Notes under the pieces: generated by a model
What the model was told of the DNA's origin: nothing
Database searches by the model: none
Seen by the model: the letters and a program-made list of their open reading frames with translations, nothing else
Assembly (NCBI RefSeq): GCF_019312595.1
Contig: NZ_JAHWDQ010000005.1
Location: forward strand, 124,001-188,000
Length of the DNA: 64,000 nucleotides
Direction: 5' to 3'
Origin: Zhongshania aquimaris
GTDB taxonomy: Bacteria; Pseudomonadota; Gammaproteobacteria; Pseudomonadales; Spongiibacteraceae
Program-made: the position numbers and the translations under genes
Part shown: piece after piece, positions 34,797 to 42,892 of the stretch
How the letters are laid out: each line of letters begins with the position of its first letter
Position numbering within the stretch: the stretch's first letter is position 1

Positions 34797-34814
34797 AAAC
34801 AACACAGATTGTTT
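34797..34814. promoter_or_regulatory. Shared cluster operator, site 7
   Basis: AAACAACACAGATTGTTT has a perfect right arm and one mismatch on the left. It precedes the ACAD-ACAD-SDR-SDR operon. A separate hairpin (GCATTAC/GTAATGC, 34767-34786) lies just upstream and may end the ThuA transcript. Confidence 0.65.
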
Positions 34815-34870
34815 TATTAGGTCTTGATTGGTTTTAATGTAAATTCATGTTCGAACGTCGAGCAAAATAT

Positions 34871-36058
34871 ATGAATGATAATAATTTTAGAGCAGAGGTT
34901 CGGGCCTTTCTTCAAGAAGAGTTAACGCCCGAACTTAAACGTGCTGGTGAGCTTATGACCAGCGTGTTTGCCGATTTTGATGCAACGATGGCGTGGCATC
35001 GAAAATTGTACCAAAAAGGTTGGGTTGCGCCAGATTGGCCTGAGGCCTACGGCGGCACAGGCTGGACACTCAATCAACGCTATATATTCCAAGAAGAATG
35101 CAAGTTGTCTAACGCGCCAGCATTGTTGCCTATGGGCTTGCAAATGCTGGGGCCTATGTTGATTCACTACGGCAGCGACGAGCAAAAAGCGCACTACTTG
35201 CCACGTTTGCTCTCCGGTGAAGACGTTTGGTGCCAAGGCTATTCTGAACCCGGTGCGGGGTCTGATCTTGCTTCTTTAAGCACCTCAGCAGTGCGTGATG
35301 GTGACGATTACCTTATAAACGGCTCAAAGATTTGGACTAGCTATGCCCAGCACTCCAATAAGATTTTTTGTCTAGTACGCACCTCCAAAGAGGGCGCACC
35401 GCAAGCAGGTATTAGCTTCATTCTGGTCGACATGGATACTGACGGCATTACCGTAGAGCCCATTGTGGGCCTAGATGGGCGTGTGGAGCAATGTCAGGTG
35501 TTTTTTGATGGGGTTCGTGTTCCCGTCGCTAATCTTGTTGGTGAAGAAAACCAAGGTTGGGAGGTCGCGAAATACCTCTTAGAGTTTGAGCGTGGCGGAC
35601 ATAACTTCACAATCGACCATAAAAAACAGATGGCCAAAATTCGCAAACAAGCGTCCGAAGAATACGACGCCGATGGATATTTGTGGCGTGATAACCCGGT
35701 ATTCAATGCTCGCTTTGCCGAAGTGGCGGTTGATGCCTTGGCGCTGGAGTACACCGAGCTAAGAATTAAAGGGGCATTAAATGCCGGGGGTAATCCCGGC
35801 GCGCTGTCTTCGCTCTGCAAAATCGTCGGCACTGAAACTGGCCAACGCTTTAATGAAATCAGTATGGACATCTTGGGACCGCAGGCACTGCCATTCCAGA
35901 TCGCAGCATTAGAGCCGGACTTTGAAGGCGAACTCATCGTCGCAGATTACGCTCTGTCCTGCATGCCAGAGTACATAAATAATCGTGCAGCGACCATTTA
36001 TGGTGGCTCGGCTGAAATTCAGCGAGACATTATTGCTAAGCGCGTGCTGGGACTCTGA
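34871..36058 (+). CDS. Acyl-CoA dehydrogenase, subunit 1 of a probable heteromer
   Basis: The protein is 395 residues from the ATG at 34871; an ATG at 34847 adds eight residues and neither start has a strong SD. It has the ACAD fold with CQGYSEPGAGSDLASL, FAD contacts in INGSKIWTSYAQ and the C-terminal IYGGSAEIQRDIIAKRVLGL. It introduces a 2,3-double bond into an acyl-CoA and passes electrons to ETF. The next gene is a second, shorter ACAD at 36071. Adjacent unlike ACAD genes form alpha2beta2 enzymes in steroid side-chain catabolism, so the same is likely here. Confidence 0.92.
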   Translation: MNDNNFRAEVRAFLQEELTPELKRAGELMTSVFADFDATMAWHRKLYQKGWVAPDWPEAYGGTGWTLNQRYIFQEECKLSNAPALLPMGLQMLGPMLIHYGSDEQKAHYLPRLLSGEDVWCQGYSEPGAGSDLASLSTSAVRDGDDYLINGSKIWTSYAQHSNKIFCLVRTSKEGAPQAGISFILVDMDTDGITVEPIVGLDGRVEQCQVFFDGVRVPVANLVGEENQGWEVAKYLLEFERGGHNFTIDHKKQMAKIRKQASEEYDADGYLWRDNPVFNARFAEVAVDALALEYTELRIKGALNAGGNPGALSSLCKIVGTETGQRFNEISMDILGPQALPFQIAALEPDFEGELIVADYALSCMPEYINNRAATIYGGSAEIQRDIIAKRVLGL

Positions 36059-36070
36059 GGAATTTATTGA

Positions 36071-37207
36071 ATGTATATCGAATTTTCAGAAGAACAGCGG
36101 ATGCTCAAAGAGAGCGCTGAAAAATATTTGAACGAAAACTACGAGTTTGAAGCGCGTCAGAAAATCGTCAAGTCAGACAGTAACTACTGTAGCACCCAGT
36201 GGCAAACCTTTGCAGATTTAGGTTGGCTGGCAATGACCTTTGCTGAAGAGGCGGGTGGCTTTGGTGGCGGGGCTTTAGAAACCATGCTGTTAAGCGAACA
36301 GCTTGGTGTCAACTTAGTAGTTGAGCCGTATTTTGAAACGGTGGTGTTTGGCGGTCAGCTTATCTCTGCAGGTGCCAGTGACGAGATTAAATCACGTTAC
36401 CTAGATGCCCTGATAAGTGGGCACTGCCAAGTTGCTTTTGCCTGGTCTGAGACCAAACATCACCATGCGATGAGCGACGTCGCGATGGCGGCTTCTGTCT
36501 CTGGCGATAGCATTCTCGTAAATGGCAGTAAGACTGTTGTGCTAAATGGCGCTGCCGCAGATGTTGTGCTGGTTTTGCTACGAACCGCGGGCGAGCGAGG
36601 TCAGTCCGACGGATTGAGCTTGGTACTGGTAGACGCTGACGCGGAAGGCTGTGTTCGCCGCAGTTACAAAACCTACGATGGTCGTAATGCCGCCGAATTC
36701 AGTTTTTCAAACGTCAATGTACCCCTCGCCAATGTATTGGGTGTACAGGGTAGCGCAATGGAATTACTTGCGCCGGTAGTGCATCGCGGCATCTTGTCGC
36801 TCTGCGCTGAGGCCGTCGGTGCCATGTCGGCATTGGTGGATGCCACTGTAGATTACACCAAACAACGCAAGCAGTTTGGTCGCTCTATTTCCCAGTTTCA
36901 GGTGCTTAGGCACCGAATGGCTGACATGTTCATCGCCTTGGAGCTCTGCCGGTCGCTCATGTTAGCCACCGCGTGGAAGCTCGACCATAACGATGCAGAT
37001 GCGGAACTCACTTTAGCCGCCTTAAAAGCCAAGGTTGCCAGCGCGGGTAAGTTCATTGCCCATAACGCAATTCAGTTACATGGCGGTATTGGCACCACCG
37101 ATGAGTTAAAAATTGGTCATTACTTTAAACGTATTGCAGCAATAAATAGTCAGTTCGGAAGTCGCGATTTCCATCTGGCTCGTTTCGCCCAACTATCTCA
37201 AAAATAA
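36071..37207 (+). CDS. Acyl-CoA dehydrogenase, subunit 2 of a probable heteromer
   Basis: This 378-residue protein belongs to the diverged ACAD group: FAWSETKHHHAMSDVAMAA replaces the usual T-E-P/G-S-D stretch. The C-terminal part KQFGRSISQFQVLRHRMADM and QLHGGIGTTDELKIGHYFKR is well kept. GAGGAA lies before the ATG and the gap to the first ACAD is 12 bases. In known heteromeric ACADs one subunit loses part of the FAD or base machinery. The altered central loop suggests this subunit could be the non-canonical partner. Substrate is probably a bulky cyclic acyl-CoA. Confidence 0.9.
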   Translation: MYIEFSEEQRMLKESAEKYLNENYEFEARQKIVKSDSNYCSTQWQTFADLGWLAMTFAEEAGGFGGGALETMLLSEQLGVNLVVEPYFETVVFGGQLISAGASDEIKSRYLDALISGHCQVAFAWSETKHHHAMSDVAMAASVSGDSILVNGSKTVVLNGAAADVVLVLLRTAGERGQSDGLSLVLVDADAEGCVRRSYKTYDGRNAAEFSFSNVNVPLANVLGVQGSAMELLAPVVHRGILSLCAEAVGAMSALVDATVDYTKQRKQFGRSISQFQVLRHRMADMFIALELCRSLMLATAWKLDHNDADAELTLAALKAKVASAGKFIAHNAIQLHGGIGTTDELKIGHYFKRIAAINSQFGSRDFHLARFAQLSQK

Positions 37208-37226
37208 GTATCAGAAGGAGTACGTC

Positions 37227-37988
37227 ATGGATCTTAAATTAAAAGATAAAGTTATTTTGATAACCGGTGCGTCTAAGGGCATTGGCTTGGCTGTGGGTAA
37301 ATATCTTGCCTCTGAAGGCGCGAATATCAGTATTTGTGCCAGAAATGCAGACGAAGTAGCCGCCGCAGTCAAAGAGATTAAATCTTTGGGCGTGAAGGCC
37401 TACGGATCTGTCGTCGATGTGAAAGATACAGATTCACTTACTGCCTGGGTCGAAAATTCGGCAAAGGAACTTGGCGGTGTTGATGGTTTTGTATCGAACG
37501 TAAGCGCGGGCGGGGCTGATGCGGAAGAGTCGGGTTGGAGAATGAATTTCGAAACCGATGTGCTGTCAGTGTGGAAAACTGTACAAGCAGTGTTACCGCA
37601 TTTAGAGAAATCTGCGTCGCCATCAATTGTTAATATTTCGTCTACCGCCGCCTTAGAGGCGTTCGCCGGTGCCGTACCTTTTGGCACGTTTAAAGCAGGC
37701 ATGCTTAATTATTTTGGCAATCTAGCAAATGTACATGCTGCGCAAGGCATCCGCGTCAATAGCGTAAGCCCTGGCCCTGTGTTTATAAAAGACGGTGCGT
37801 GGGATCAGATTAAAGCCAGTATGCCAGAGATATATGATGCAACTGTTTCTGCTATCCCGATGGGTCGTATGGCCGCGGTAGAAGAGGTCTGTGTTCATGT
37901 GGCGCTGTTATTAAGCCCAATATCCAGCTTCACCACGGGCGCGAACATTGTTGTAGACGGTGGATTCACTAAGCGCATTCAATATTAA
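37227..37988 (+). CDS. SDR-family protein lacking the catalytic Tyr (SDR 6 of 8)
   Basis: This 253-residue SDR fold has an intact TGASKGIGLAVGKYL cofactor motif and the catalytic Ser in NISSTAALEAF. The YxxxK motif reads FGTFK: residue 152 is Phe, encoded by TTT at 37680-37682, with Lys156 kept. The NNAG motif is also altered (SNVSAGG). Such a protein can still bind NAD(P), but the usual proton-donor Tyr is missing. It has a good GAAGGAG before the ATG, a normal C-terminus (TTGANIVVDGGF) and sits in an operon. It is thus an expressed gene rather than a decaying one. It may be a lyase, a hydratase, a binding subunit or an enzyme with a substitute residue. Confidence 0.85.
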   Translation: MDLKLKDKVILITGASKGIGLAVGKYLASEGANISICARNADEVAAAVKEIKSLGVKAYGSVVDVKDTDSLTAWVENSAKELGGVDGFVSNVSAGGADAEESGWRMNFETDVLSVWKTVQAVLPHLEKSASPSIVNISSTAALEAFAGAVPFGTFKAGMLNYFGNLANVHAAQGIRVNSVSPGPVFIKDGAWDQIKASMPEIYDATVSAIPMGRMAAVEEVCVHVALLLSPISSFTTGANIVVDGGFTKRIQY

Positions 37989-38010
37989 TGTGCCGGTTTA
38001 AGGCGTTATT

Positions 38011-38781
38011 ATGAAAAAAAATATTTTAGATTTAACAGGTAAAGTCGCACTGGTAAGCGGTGCATCTAGCGGTCTTGGTGAACATTTCGCAGAAGTGCTT
38101 GCCGCCTACGGCGCGGTTGTTATCTGCACGGCCCGTCGTGTGGATCGACTGGAAAATCTTGCCGCTAAGATACAAGCCAACGGCGGCAAGGCCTACGCCG
38201 TCGAAATGGACGTCACCGATAGAGCTTCAGTCAAGCGTGCACTAGATATGGCTGAAGAGCTGGCAGGCGTGCCTGCTGTTGTTATTTGCAATGCGGGCGC
38301 CACAGGTGGTCAGCCTTTCTTAGAAATGGAAGAGGCCGTTTGGGATCACGTGCTAGATGTGAATGTGAAGGGCGTGTTTAACCTGGGGCAGGAAGTTGCC
38401 CAGCGCATGGTAGCGGCCGGAATTACGGGAAGCATTATCAATATCTCCTCAATTTGCGGAACCAGAACGTTCCCCGGTTTATCGCATTACTCTTCGTCAA
38501 AGGCAGCAGTCGACCAATTAACAAGAACCATGGCTCAGGAATTGGCACCGCACAATGTGCGTGTTAATGCCATTGCTCCAGGCTATTTTTTAACAGATCT
38601 CACGGCAGATTACTACGCGACCGAAGCCGGTCAGAAAGACGTTGCTGGCTTACCCCTAGGTCGTTTAGGAAAGTTGGAAGAGCTAGATGGTCAACTGTTG
38701 CTGCTCTCTAGTGATGCCTCTAGCTTTATGAGCGGTGGTGTATACACAGTAGATTCAGGGCACTCAGTCCGCCTAGGTTAA
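38011..38781 (+). CDS. Short-chain dehydrogenase/reductase (SDR 7 of 8)
   Basis: This 256-residue classical SDR has SGASSGLGEHFAEVLAAYG, an Arg-rich stretch after the second strand (CTARRVDRLENL, favouring NADPH), CNAGATGG, Ser in NISSICGTRTF and YSSSK. It is last in the ACAD-ACAD-SDR-SDR operon under operator site 7 and is followed by a terminator at 38802. The partner SDR next to it lacks the catalytic Tyr, so this one may supply the true dehydrogenase activity. A 3-hydroxyacyl-CoA or ring-hydroxyl substrate is possible. Confidence 0.9.
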   Translation: MKKNILDLTGKVALVSGASSGLGEHFAEVLAAYGAVVICTARRVDRLENLAAKIQANGGKAYAVEMDVTDRASVKRALDMAEELAGVPAVVICNAGATGGQPFLEMEEAVWDHVLDVNVKGVFNLGQEVAQRMVAAGITGSIINISSICGTRTFPGLSHYSSSKAAVDQLTRTMAQELAPHNVRVNAIAPGYFLTDLTADYYATEAGQKDVAGLPLGRLGKLEELDGQLLLLSSDASSFMSGGVYTVDSGHSVRLG

Positions 38782-38801
38782 ACTTTTGCGAACATCTCTT
38801 T

Positions 38802-38826
38802 GGCGGCCGTAAGGTCGCCTTTTTTT
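38802..38826 (+). terminator. Rho-independent terminator of ACAD operon
   Basis: GGCGGCC (38802-38808) pairs with GGTCGCC (38813-38819), including one G-U pair, around GTAA, followed by seven T. Confidence 0.82.
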
Positions 38827-39111
38827 CAATATTTCGCTTTCTATTGGCGTCTGTCGGCAAATTTTTACCTAAAGGCTGTTTGCTAAAATCTTCGTAAGAA
38901 AACGGTGCGACGAGAGACTGGGCAATAAAAATGATAAATGATAATTCTCAAAAGTGCTCCACTGCTTAGCATGCCCGTGTAGTGTTTTTTTCACTGTTGG
39001 AGACGACGTGTCTCGATTTGTACGTAGTTAGGTGTGACGATTATTGGTGGGCGGCGGGGTTCGATATACCGATAGCTCATCGGCATGAGCTATCGGTCAG
39101 TGATAGATTTG
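38827..39111. other. Gap between convergent operons
   Basis: With the terminator above, about 330 bases between SDR genes lack a supported coding frame. A short plus-strand frame from 38982 has no SD and runs into the minus-strand SDR, so I read it as chance. Apart from the hairpin at 39069 I see no promoter, repeat or RNA gene here. Confidence 0.6.
39069..39096. terminator. 12-bp perfect hairpin, possible end of the minus-strand operon
   Basis: CCGATAGCTCAT (39069-39080) pairs with ATGAGCTATCGG (39085-39096) around CGGC. It lies 15 bases past the stop of the minus-strand SDR. It lacks a U-run, so it is either a terminator relying on other factors or a 3'-end stabilising structure. Confidence 0.55.
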
Positions 39112-39882
39112 TTAAAACCCCATTTCTTGTGGCGTTGGGATTCTACGCAGAGTTTGCCCACCTGAGATATCGATTAGTTGGCCAGTGATAAAGGCTTCGT
39201 CAGAAAGTAACCATAGAGCTGCGTTGGCAAGATCGGCGGAGGTTGGCAGTCGACCAAGTGGAATCTCTTTCAGAAACGCATTTTCTATGCTGTTATCTTG
39301 GAAGTAGTTGGCGGTCATTGCGGTTGCGGTAAAGCCGGGCGCGAGCGAGTTTACACGGATATTTTGCGGTCCGTATTCTACCGCGGCAATACGCACCAAT
39401 TGGTCGGCGCCGGCTTTACTGCCGCCGTAGGCGCCAAGGCCTGGTGGTGGGATGATACTGGCTTGCGTGGATGTGGTGACAATGGAGCCGCCACTTTGCA
39501 TGACAGCTGCCATATGTTTAATAAATAGTGCGGCGCCGGTGAAATGAACGTCGCTAGCCTGTTTTAGCATGGCCTCGGTGGTGTCTGCGATGGCCGCTGA
39601 TACATCGATACCGGCAAAATTAATGGCGCCATCCAGCTGCCCGTAGTGGCTAATCGCCGCTGCAGCAAGGGCTTCTAGCTGTGTCTCTTTGGTGATGTCA
39701 CATGCGATGGGGATGGCGGCGTCTAAAGAGTTCGCTATTGCGGTTACTCGATCTATTTGGCGGCCAGCCAATACCAATTTGGCGCCTTCTTCGTTAAGAC
39801 GGCGAGCCGTTGTCGCAGCCATGCTGCGTTCGTCTGATACGCCTAAAATTACGATGACCTTATTTGCTAATCTAATGCTCAT
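39112..39882 (-). CDS. Short-chain dehydrogenase/reductase (SDR 8 of 8)
   Basis: This 256-residue SDR has a diverged cofactor loop (ILGVSDERSMAATTARRL), INFAGID in the NNAG position, Ser in TTSTQASIIPPPG and YGGSK. The C-terminus resembles the SDR at 23633 (GGQTLRRIPTP against GGLTLRRNPLG), so these two are a related pair. It is last in a minus-strand run of SRPBCC, ABM, Rieske alpha, ThuA and this gene. The reaction is an alcohol/ketone interconversion of unknown substrate. Confidence 0.88.
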   Translation of the reverse strand: MSIRLANKVIVILGVSDERSMAATTARRLNEEGAKLVLAGRQIDRVTAIANSLDAAIPIACDITKETQLEALAAAAISHYGQLDGAINFAGIDVSAAIADTTEAMLKQASDVHFTGAALFIKHMAAVMQSGGSIVTTSTQASIIPPPGLGAYGGSKAGADQLVRIAAVEYGPQNIRVNSLAPGFTATAMTANYFQDNSIENAFLKEIPLGRLPTSADLANAALWLLSDEAFITGQLIDISGGQTLRRIPTPQEMGF

Positions 39883-39894
39883 TAATCAATTCCT

Positions 39895-40704
39895 TTATTG
39901 TTCTGCAGACTGCTTTGCTTGGGCCTGTGCTTGACGAGTAATGTCGTCGAATGGCTCGATAGTCCATTTAATACCTCTGCGTAGCAGTGTGTAGAATACG
40001 GGGAGATCCCATGCGCATTTCTCTACGGTGGGCCAATAGTCGAGCAGGGGCTGCATGTCGTAGTGGTGGCGGCAGTGGCCTAGGGTTAAGTAAAGCACTT
40101 CGCCTTTGCCGACTTCGTGGGTGTAAAGGACGGGGTGACGTGCATGCTCCCACTCATTCTCTTCAAATCCTTCTGCCTTGCCGCCGTATTCGGCATCGAG
40201 CAAGACATTGAGCTTACCGTAGGTTTTCATTAGGTATAGCTCGTCGGTACTTTCAAAGGGCGTAATGCCCTCCACTAGAGGGTGATCCGGATTGGCTACT
40301 GATACGGTGTAGGGGGCAATCGGTGGGTGAGAGCGAAACATGGAGCCCAGTGTTTCTACAAACAATGGCGCCCAATCTGGTGTGCCGTATAAGCCGGTAT
40401 TCATTAAGCGAATAATGGAGTTAGTCCCGTGTAAGGCGTACCAGCGGCCGCCATCGGCGACCCATTTGTAAAGTACTTCTTGTGCAGTGAGGGAGGGCAC
40501 TACATTGCAGGTATACGAGATAAGCATGTCTGCATTGTTGATCGCGTCGATATTTTCGTAGTCTTCAAACACGCGAACGCGAATACGATCATCTTCGGCC
40601 AGTAGCTTTAGTAATTCTAGGCGAGCAAAGTCAATGTCGTGCCAGACGCCGCCTGTCACTAGAACGCAATTAATTCTGCCTGCTGTATATTTTTTATCAG
40701 TCAT
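39895..40704 (-). CDS. ThuA-like protein (2 of 2)
   Basis: This 269-residue ThuA-domain protein has CVLVTGGVWHDIDFARLELLKLL, an ADMLISYTCNVVPSL strand and GGRWYALHGTNSIIRLM as the LHG/LHH loop. HPLVEGITPFESTDELYLM and GKGEVLYLTLGHCRHH follow. It is distantly related to the 33920 protein. His and Asp residues in those loops could bind a metal or substrate. It lies 16 bases after a Rieske oxygenase and 12 bases before an SDR, so it is embedded in a catabolic operon. Its chemical role is unknown. Confidence 0.8.
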   Translation of the reverse strand: MTDKKYTAGRINCVLVTGGVWHDIDFARLELLKLLAEDDRIRVRVFEDYENIDAINNADMLISYTCNVVPSLTAQEVLYKWVADGGRWYALHGTNSIIRLMNTGLYGTPDWAPLFVETLGSMFRSHPPIAPYTVSVANPDHPLVEGITPFESTDELYLMKTYGKLNVLLDAEYGGKAEGFEENEWEHARHPVLYTHEVGKGEVLYLTLGHCRHHYDMQPLLDYWPTVEKCAWDLPVFYTLLRRGIKWTIEPFDDITRQAQAQAKQSAEQ

Positions 40705-40720
40705 CTCTGGCTCCGATATT

Positions 40721-41896
40721 TTACAGTGTTGGCTTTGGCAGTGATGGATCGTTTGCTAAGCAGTAGTCCACCCATTTATGAAAAAATTGGTTGCCACGCT
40801 CATTGCGGCCAAACATAACGTGGGAGTGCGCGCCTGACTCAATGCCTTTCTGGATGCGCAGGCCCATGAAGTAGTCTTCTGTGTCGACAACGTTACGGAG
40901 CCATTCAATCATATCTTCCAAGGTTTGTTTTTCTTGGTCTGTTTCTGGCGCGGTGTGGTGTATAAAATAAAGGTGCGTGGTGTTTTCACCAGGTGTGGGG
41001 CCGGGAATAATTTGCGCTATTTGAGTTATTTCCGGGGCAACAAATATGGAGACATTCGGAAATAATGTGCGGATAAAATCGTAGCCCTTGTTTTCATATT
41101 TCCAGTATTTTTCTGGATCGACGTCCTTTAGTGTGTGTATTGTGCGCTGCGGGAAACCCAGTAAAATATGTGGGCCATAATTTTCAAAATGCATAATGTT
41201 TGAATAGGTACGCGGGTTCACGGTTTCCGGGTGTGCAATGGCGAAATGGTAGCCTTCTAAGTAGCCGTCGTAGGCAATCTTCCAGTTCGCACCGTAAATA
41301 GTGCGTTTGCCACAAAAGTGCCATTTATCGAAGCCAATGTCTTCGATATCTTCGATCATACCGCCTAGGTGTTCCTCGAAATCGACCTCGGTATCACCAT
41401 TTAGTACGGTGAATATTAAACCGCCTCGCTCGTAGGTGGGCAATTGGGTGAGTCCGTGGCAGCTCTTATCTACTTCGCCAAACTTTTCTTTATCGGCAAC
41501 GGCGAGCAGATCGCCATCGTTGCGAAACGACCAGCCATGATACTGACAGGTGAAGCGCGAACGTGTGCCGTACTCTTCGGTTGCCACTTGCATGGCGCGG
41601 TGCGGGCATACGTTGAGCATGACCCGCGCGCTGCCGTCCGCAGTGCGGGTGATTAGCAGTGGCTTATCCAGGAACTGCAGGGTTTTGTAGTCACCTGTAT
41701 TTGGTAGCTCCTGACTTAGGGCGACGAATATCGGCCGGTTCTTAAAAATTAAATCCATTTCTTGCTGCCAACCATCCGGGTCAGTATAGGCACTGCAGGG
41801 CACTGACATTGTGCTCTCAGCCATATCTGTCTGCTTGTCGTCGACATAGTCGATCATTTTTTTGACTGCGTGATTATATAGCGACTTTTTGCTCAT
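40721..41896 (-). CDS. Rieske ring-hydroxylating oxygenase, alpha subunit (4 of 4)
   Basis: This 391-residue protein is the shortest of the four alpha subunits. Its Rieske motif is C97-x-H99 and C117-x2-H120 (VCPHRA and TCQYHGW), and its iron site is near E214-x2-H217-x4-H222 (LEGYHFAIAH). AGAGG lies five bases before the ATG. It follows the ABM gene by 24 bases and precedes ThuA. Its length and motif spacing differ from the other three, so it probably acts on a different intermediate. No reductase is encoded nearby. Confidence 0.92.
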   Translation of the reverse strand: MSKKSLYNHAVKKMIDYVDDKQTDMAESTMSVPCSAYTDPDGWQQEMDLIFKNRPIFVALSQELPNTGDYKTLQFLDKPLLITRTADGSARVMLNVCPHRAMQVATEEYGTRSRFTCQYHGWSFRNDGDLLAVADKEKFGEVDKSCHGLTQLPTYERGGLIFTVLNGDTEVDFEEHLGGMIEDIEDIGFDKWHFCGKRTIYGANWKIAYDGYLEGYHFAIAHPETVNPRTYSNIMHFENYGPHILLGFPQRTIHTLKDVDPEKYWKYENKGYDFIRTLFPNVSIFVAPEITQIAQIIPGPTPGENTTHLYFIHHTAPETDQEKQTLEDMIEWLRNVVDTEDYFMGLRIQKGIESGAHSHVMFGRNERGNQFFHKWVDYCLANDPSLPKPTL

Positions 41897-41920
41897 AATG
41901 ACCTCTAGGATTTGGCGGTG

Positions 41921-42232
41921 TTATATATCTAGTTGCAGCGGGCCGCAGGAACTGACTTCGTACTTCATTACTTGCATATCGGTAACATCGAGGCTTGCCG
42001 CGAGTGCTAGAAATTCAGCGATGTGTGGTAATGAAAGATGAGTCATTAGTGCGTCTTCAGATGCCCACTGCTCAAAGATGCAAATCATATTGGGGTTTGC
42101 GATATCAACAGCAATAGAGTAGTCAATGCAGCCTTCTTCGGCATGAGTTGGCGCCAATATTTTTTGAGCACCGGCAATATAGCTGGCGGTGTCTTTTGGG
42201 TTAACGGTAATACGTGCAGAGATAACAAGCAT
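41921..42232 (-). CDS. Antibiotic-biosynthesis-monooxygenase-domain (ABM) protein
   Basis: This 103-residue protein has a dimeric alpha+beta-barrel pattern: MLVISARITVNPKDTASYIAGAQKI, GCIDYSIAVDIANPNMICIFEQW, then HLSLPHIAEFLALAASL. ABM proteins include cofactor-free quinol monooxygenases such as YgiN and also pure binding or isomerase proteins. The conserved E-Q-W segment and the C-terminal LPH helix are present. It sits between SRPBCC and Rieske genes in one operon and may act on an aromatic or quinone-like intermediate. Confidence 0.85.
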   Translation of the reverse strand: MLVISARITVNPKDTASYIAGAQKILAPTHAEEGCIDYSIAVDIANPNMICIFEQWASEDALMTHLSLPHIAEFLALAASLDVTDMQVMKYEVSSCGPLQLDI

Positions 42233-42262
42233 GATGTTGTGGTCCTGTCGATATATGGAAGT

Positions 42263-42700
42263 TTATGAGGTTGCTTGGCTTAAACCCGAGAACATAATTT
42301 GGTATGCGGCATTTAAAAAGTCTTTGGCCTCTTGTTCGCGCCCCAATTCTGCTTCAAATTCAGAGTGGTAGCTCAGGCGACATTTGTTGCCCTCAATGAG
42401 GCTGAGCGTTCCGGTCGCCTTGTATTTTGTTATACCGGCTGGCCTATCATTTACCAGCGCTAGTGAGTAGGTATAAGTACGTGGGTCAATGCTTAGCAAT
42501 TGTTCGCTAACTGCCGTAGGGAAGCCGACATTAAATATGTGCCGTGTCATTCCTGCGCCTTGACCTTCAAGTTCGACGCGATCTATATCTACCGCAAGGC
42601 CTGTAGGCCACCAGCGTTGAATGTTGCCGAAATCTGCGAGAAGCTCCCATAATGTGTCGCGCGGAGCGGAAAAGTCGTGGAAAGTATCGATAGTTTGCAT
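42263..42700 (-). CDS. SRPBCC/polyketide-cyclase-like protein
   Basis: The protein is 145 residues from the ATG at 42700 (MQTIDTFHDFSAPRDTLWEL). A longer frame to 42811 would cover operator site 8 and is rejected. The START/SRPBCC pattern is clear: an initial strand, a DFGNIQRWWPTG helix turn, then VELEGQGAGMTRHIF and a long C-terminal helix (REQEAKDFLNAAYQIMFSGL). The deep hydrophobic cavity of this fold binds lipids, steroids and polyketides. It heads the SRPBCC-ABM-Rieske-ThuA-SDR operon, divergent from the reductase at 42893. Confidence 0.83.
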   Translation of the reverse strand: MQTIDTFHDFSAPRDTLWELLADFGNIQRWWPTGLAVDIDRVELEGQGAGMTRHIFNVGFPTAVSEQLLSIDPRTYTYSLALVNDRPAGITKYKATGTLSLIEGNKCRLSYHSEFEAELGREQEAKDFLNAAYQIMFSGLSQATS

Positions 42701-42805
42701 AATAGGTGACTTTTTGTTGAGTACGGGTTCCAGCGAACCATTAATTATTATTTGCCGTATGTAAGTATGATCAGCATGGTCAAAGTTAATCAATAGCGAT
42801 AAAAA

Positions 42806-42823
42806 AGTCAAACATGATTGATT
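42806..42823. promoter_or_regulatory. Shared cluster operator, site 8 (weakest copy)
   Basis: AGTCAAACATGATTGATT keeps the core CAA-nnnnG-ATTG, matching four of seven left-arm and six of seven right-arm bases. It lies in the divergent gap between the SRPBCC operon and the reductase at 42893, exactly where the pattern predicts a site. Confidence 0.45.
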
Positions 42824-42892
42824 TTATTTTTATCTAGTACTACTCTTTTCCAATTCGCAGTACAGACACGATAATAATTGTAGGAATATTTC

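Noticed and set aside
38982-39188. Short plus-strand frame of 68 codons
   Set aside because: It has no SD, overlaps the minus-strand SDR and the 39069 hairpin and shows no family pattern.
42701-42811. N-terminal extension of the SRPBCC protein
   Set aside because: It would cover operator site 8 and adds 37 residues unlike the fold, which starts properly at the ATG at 42700.
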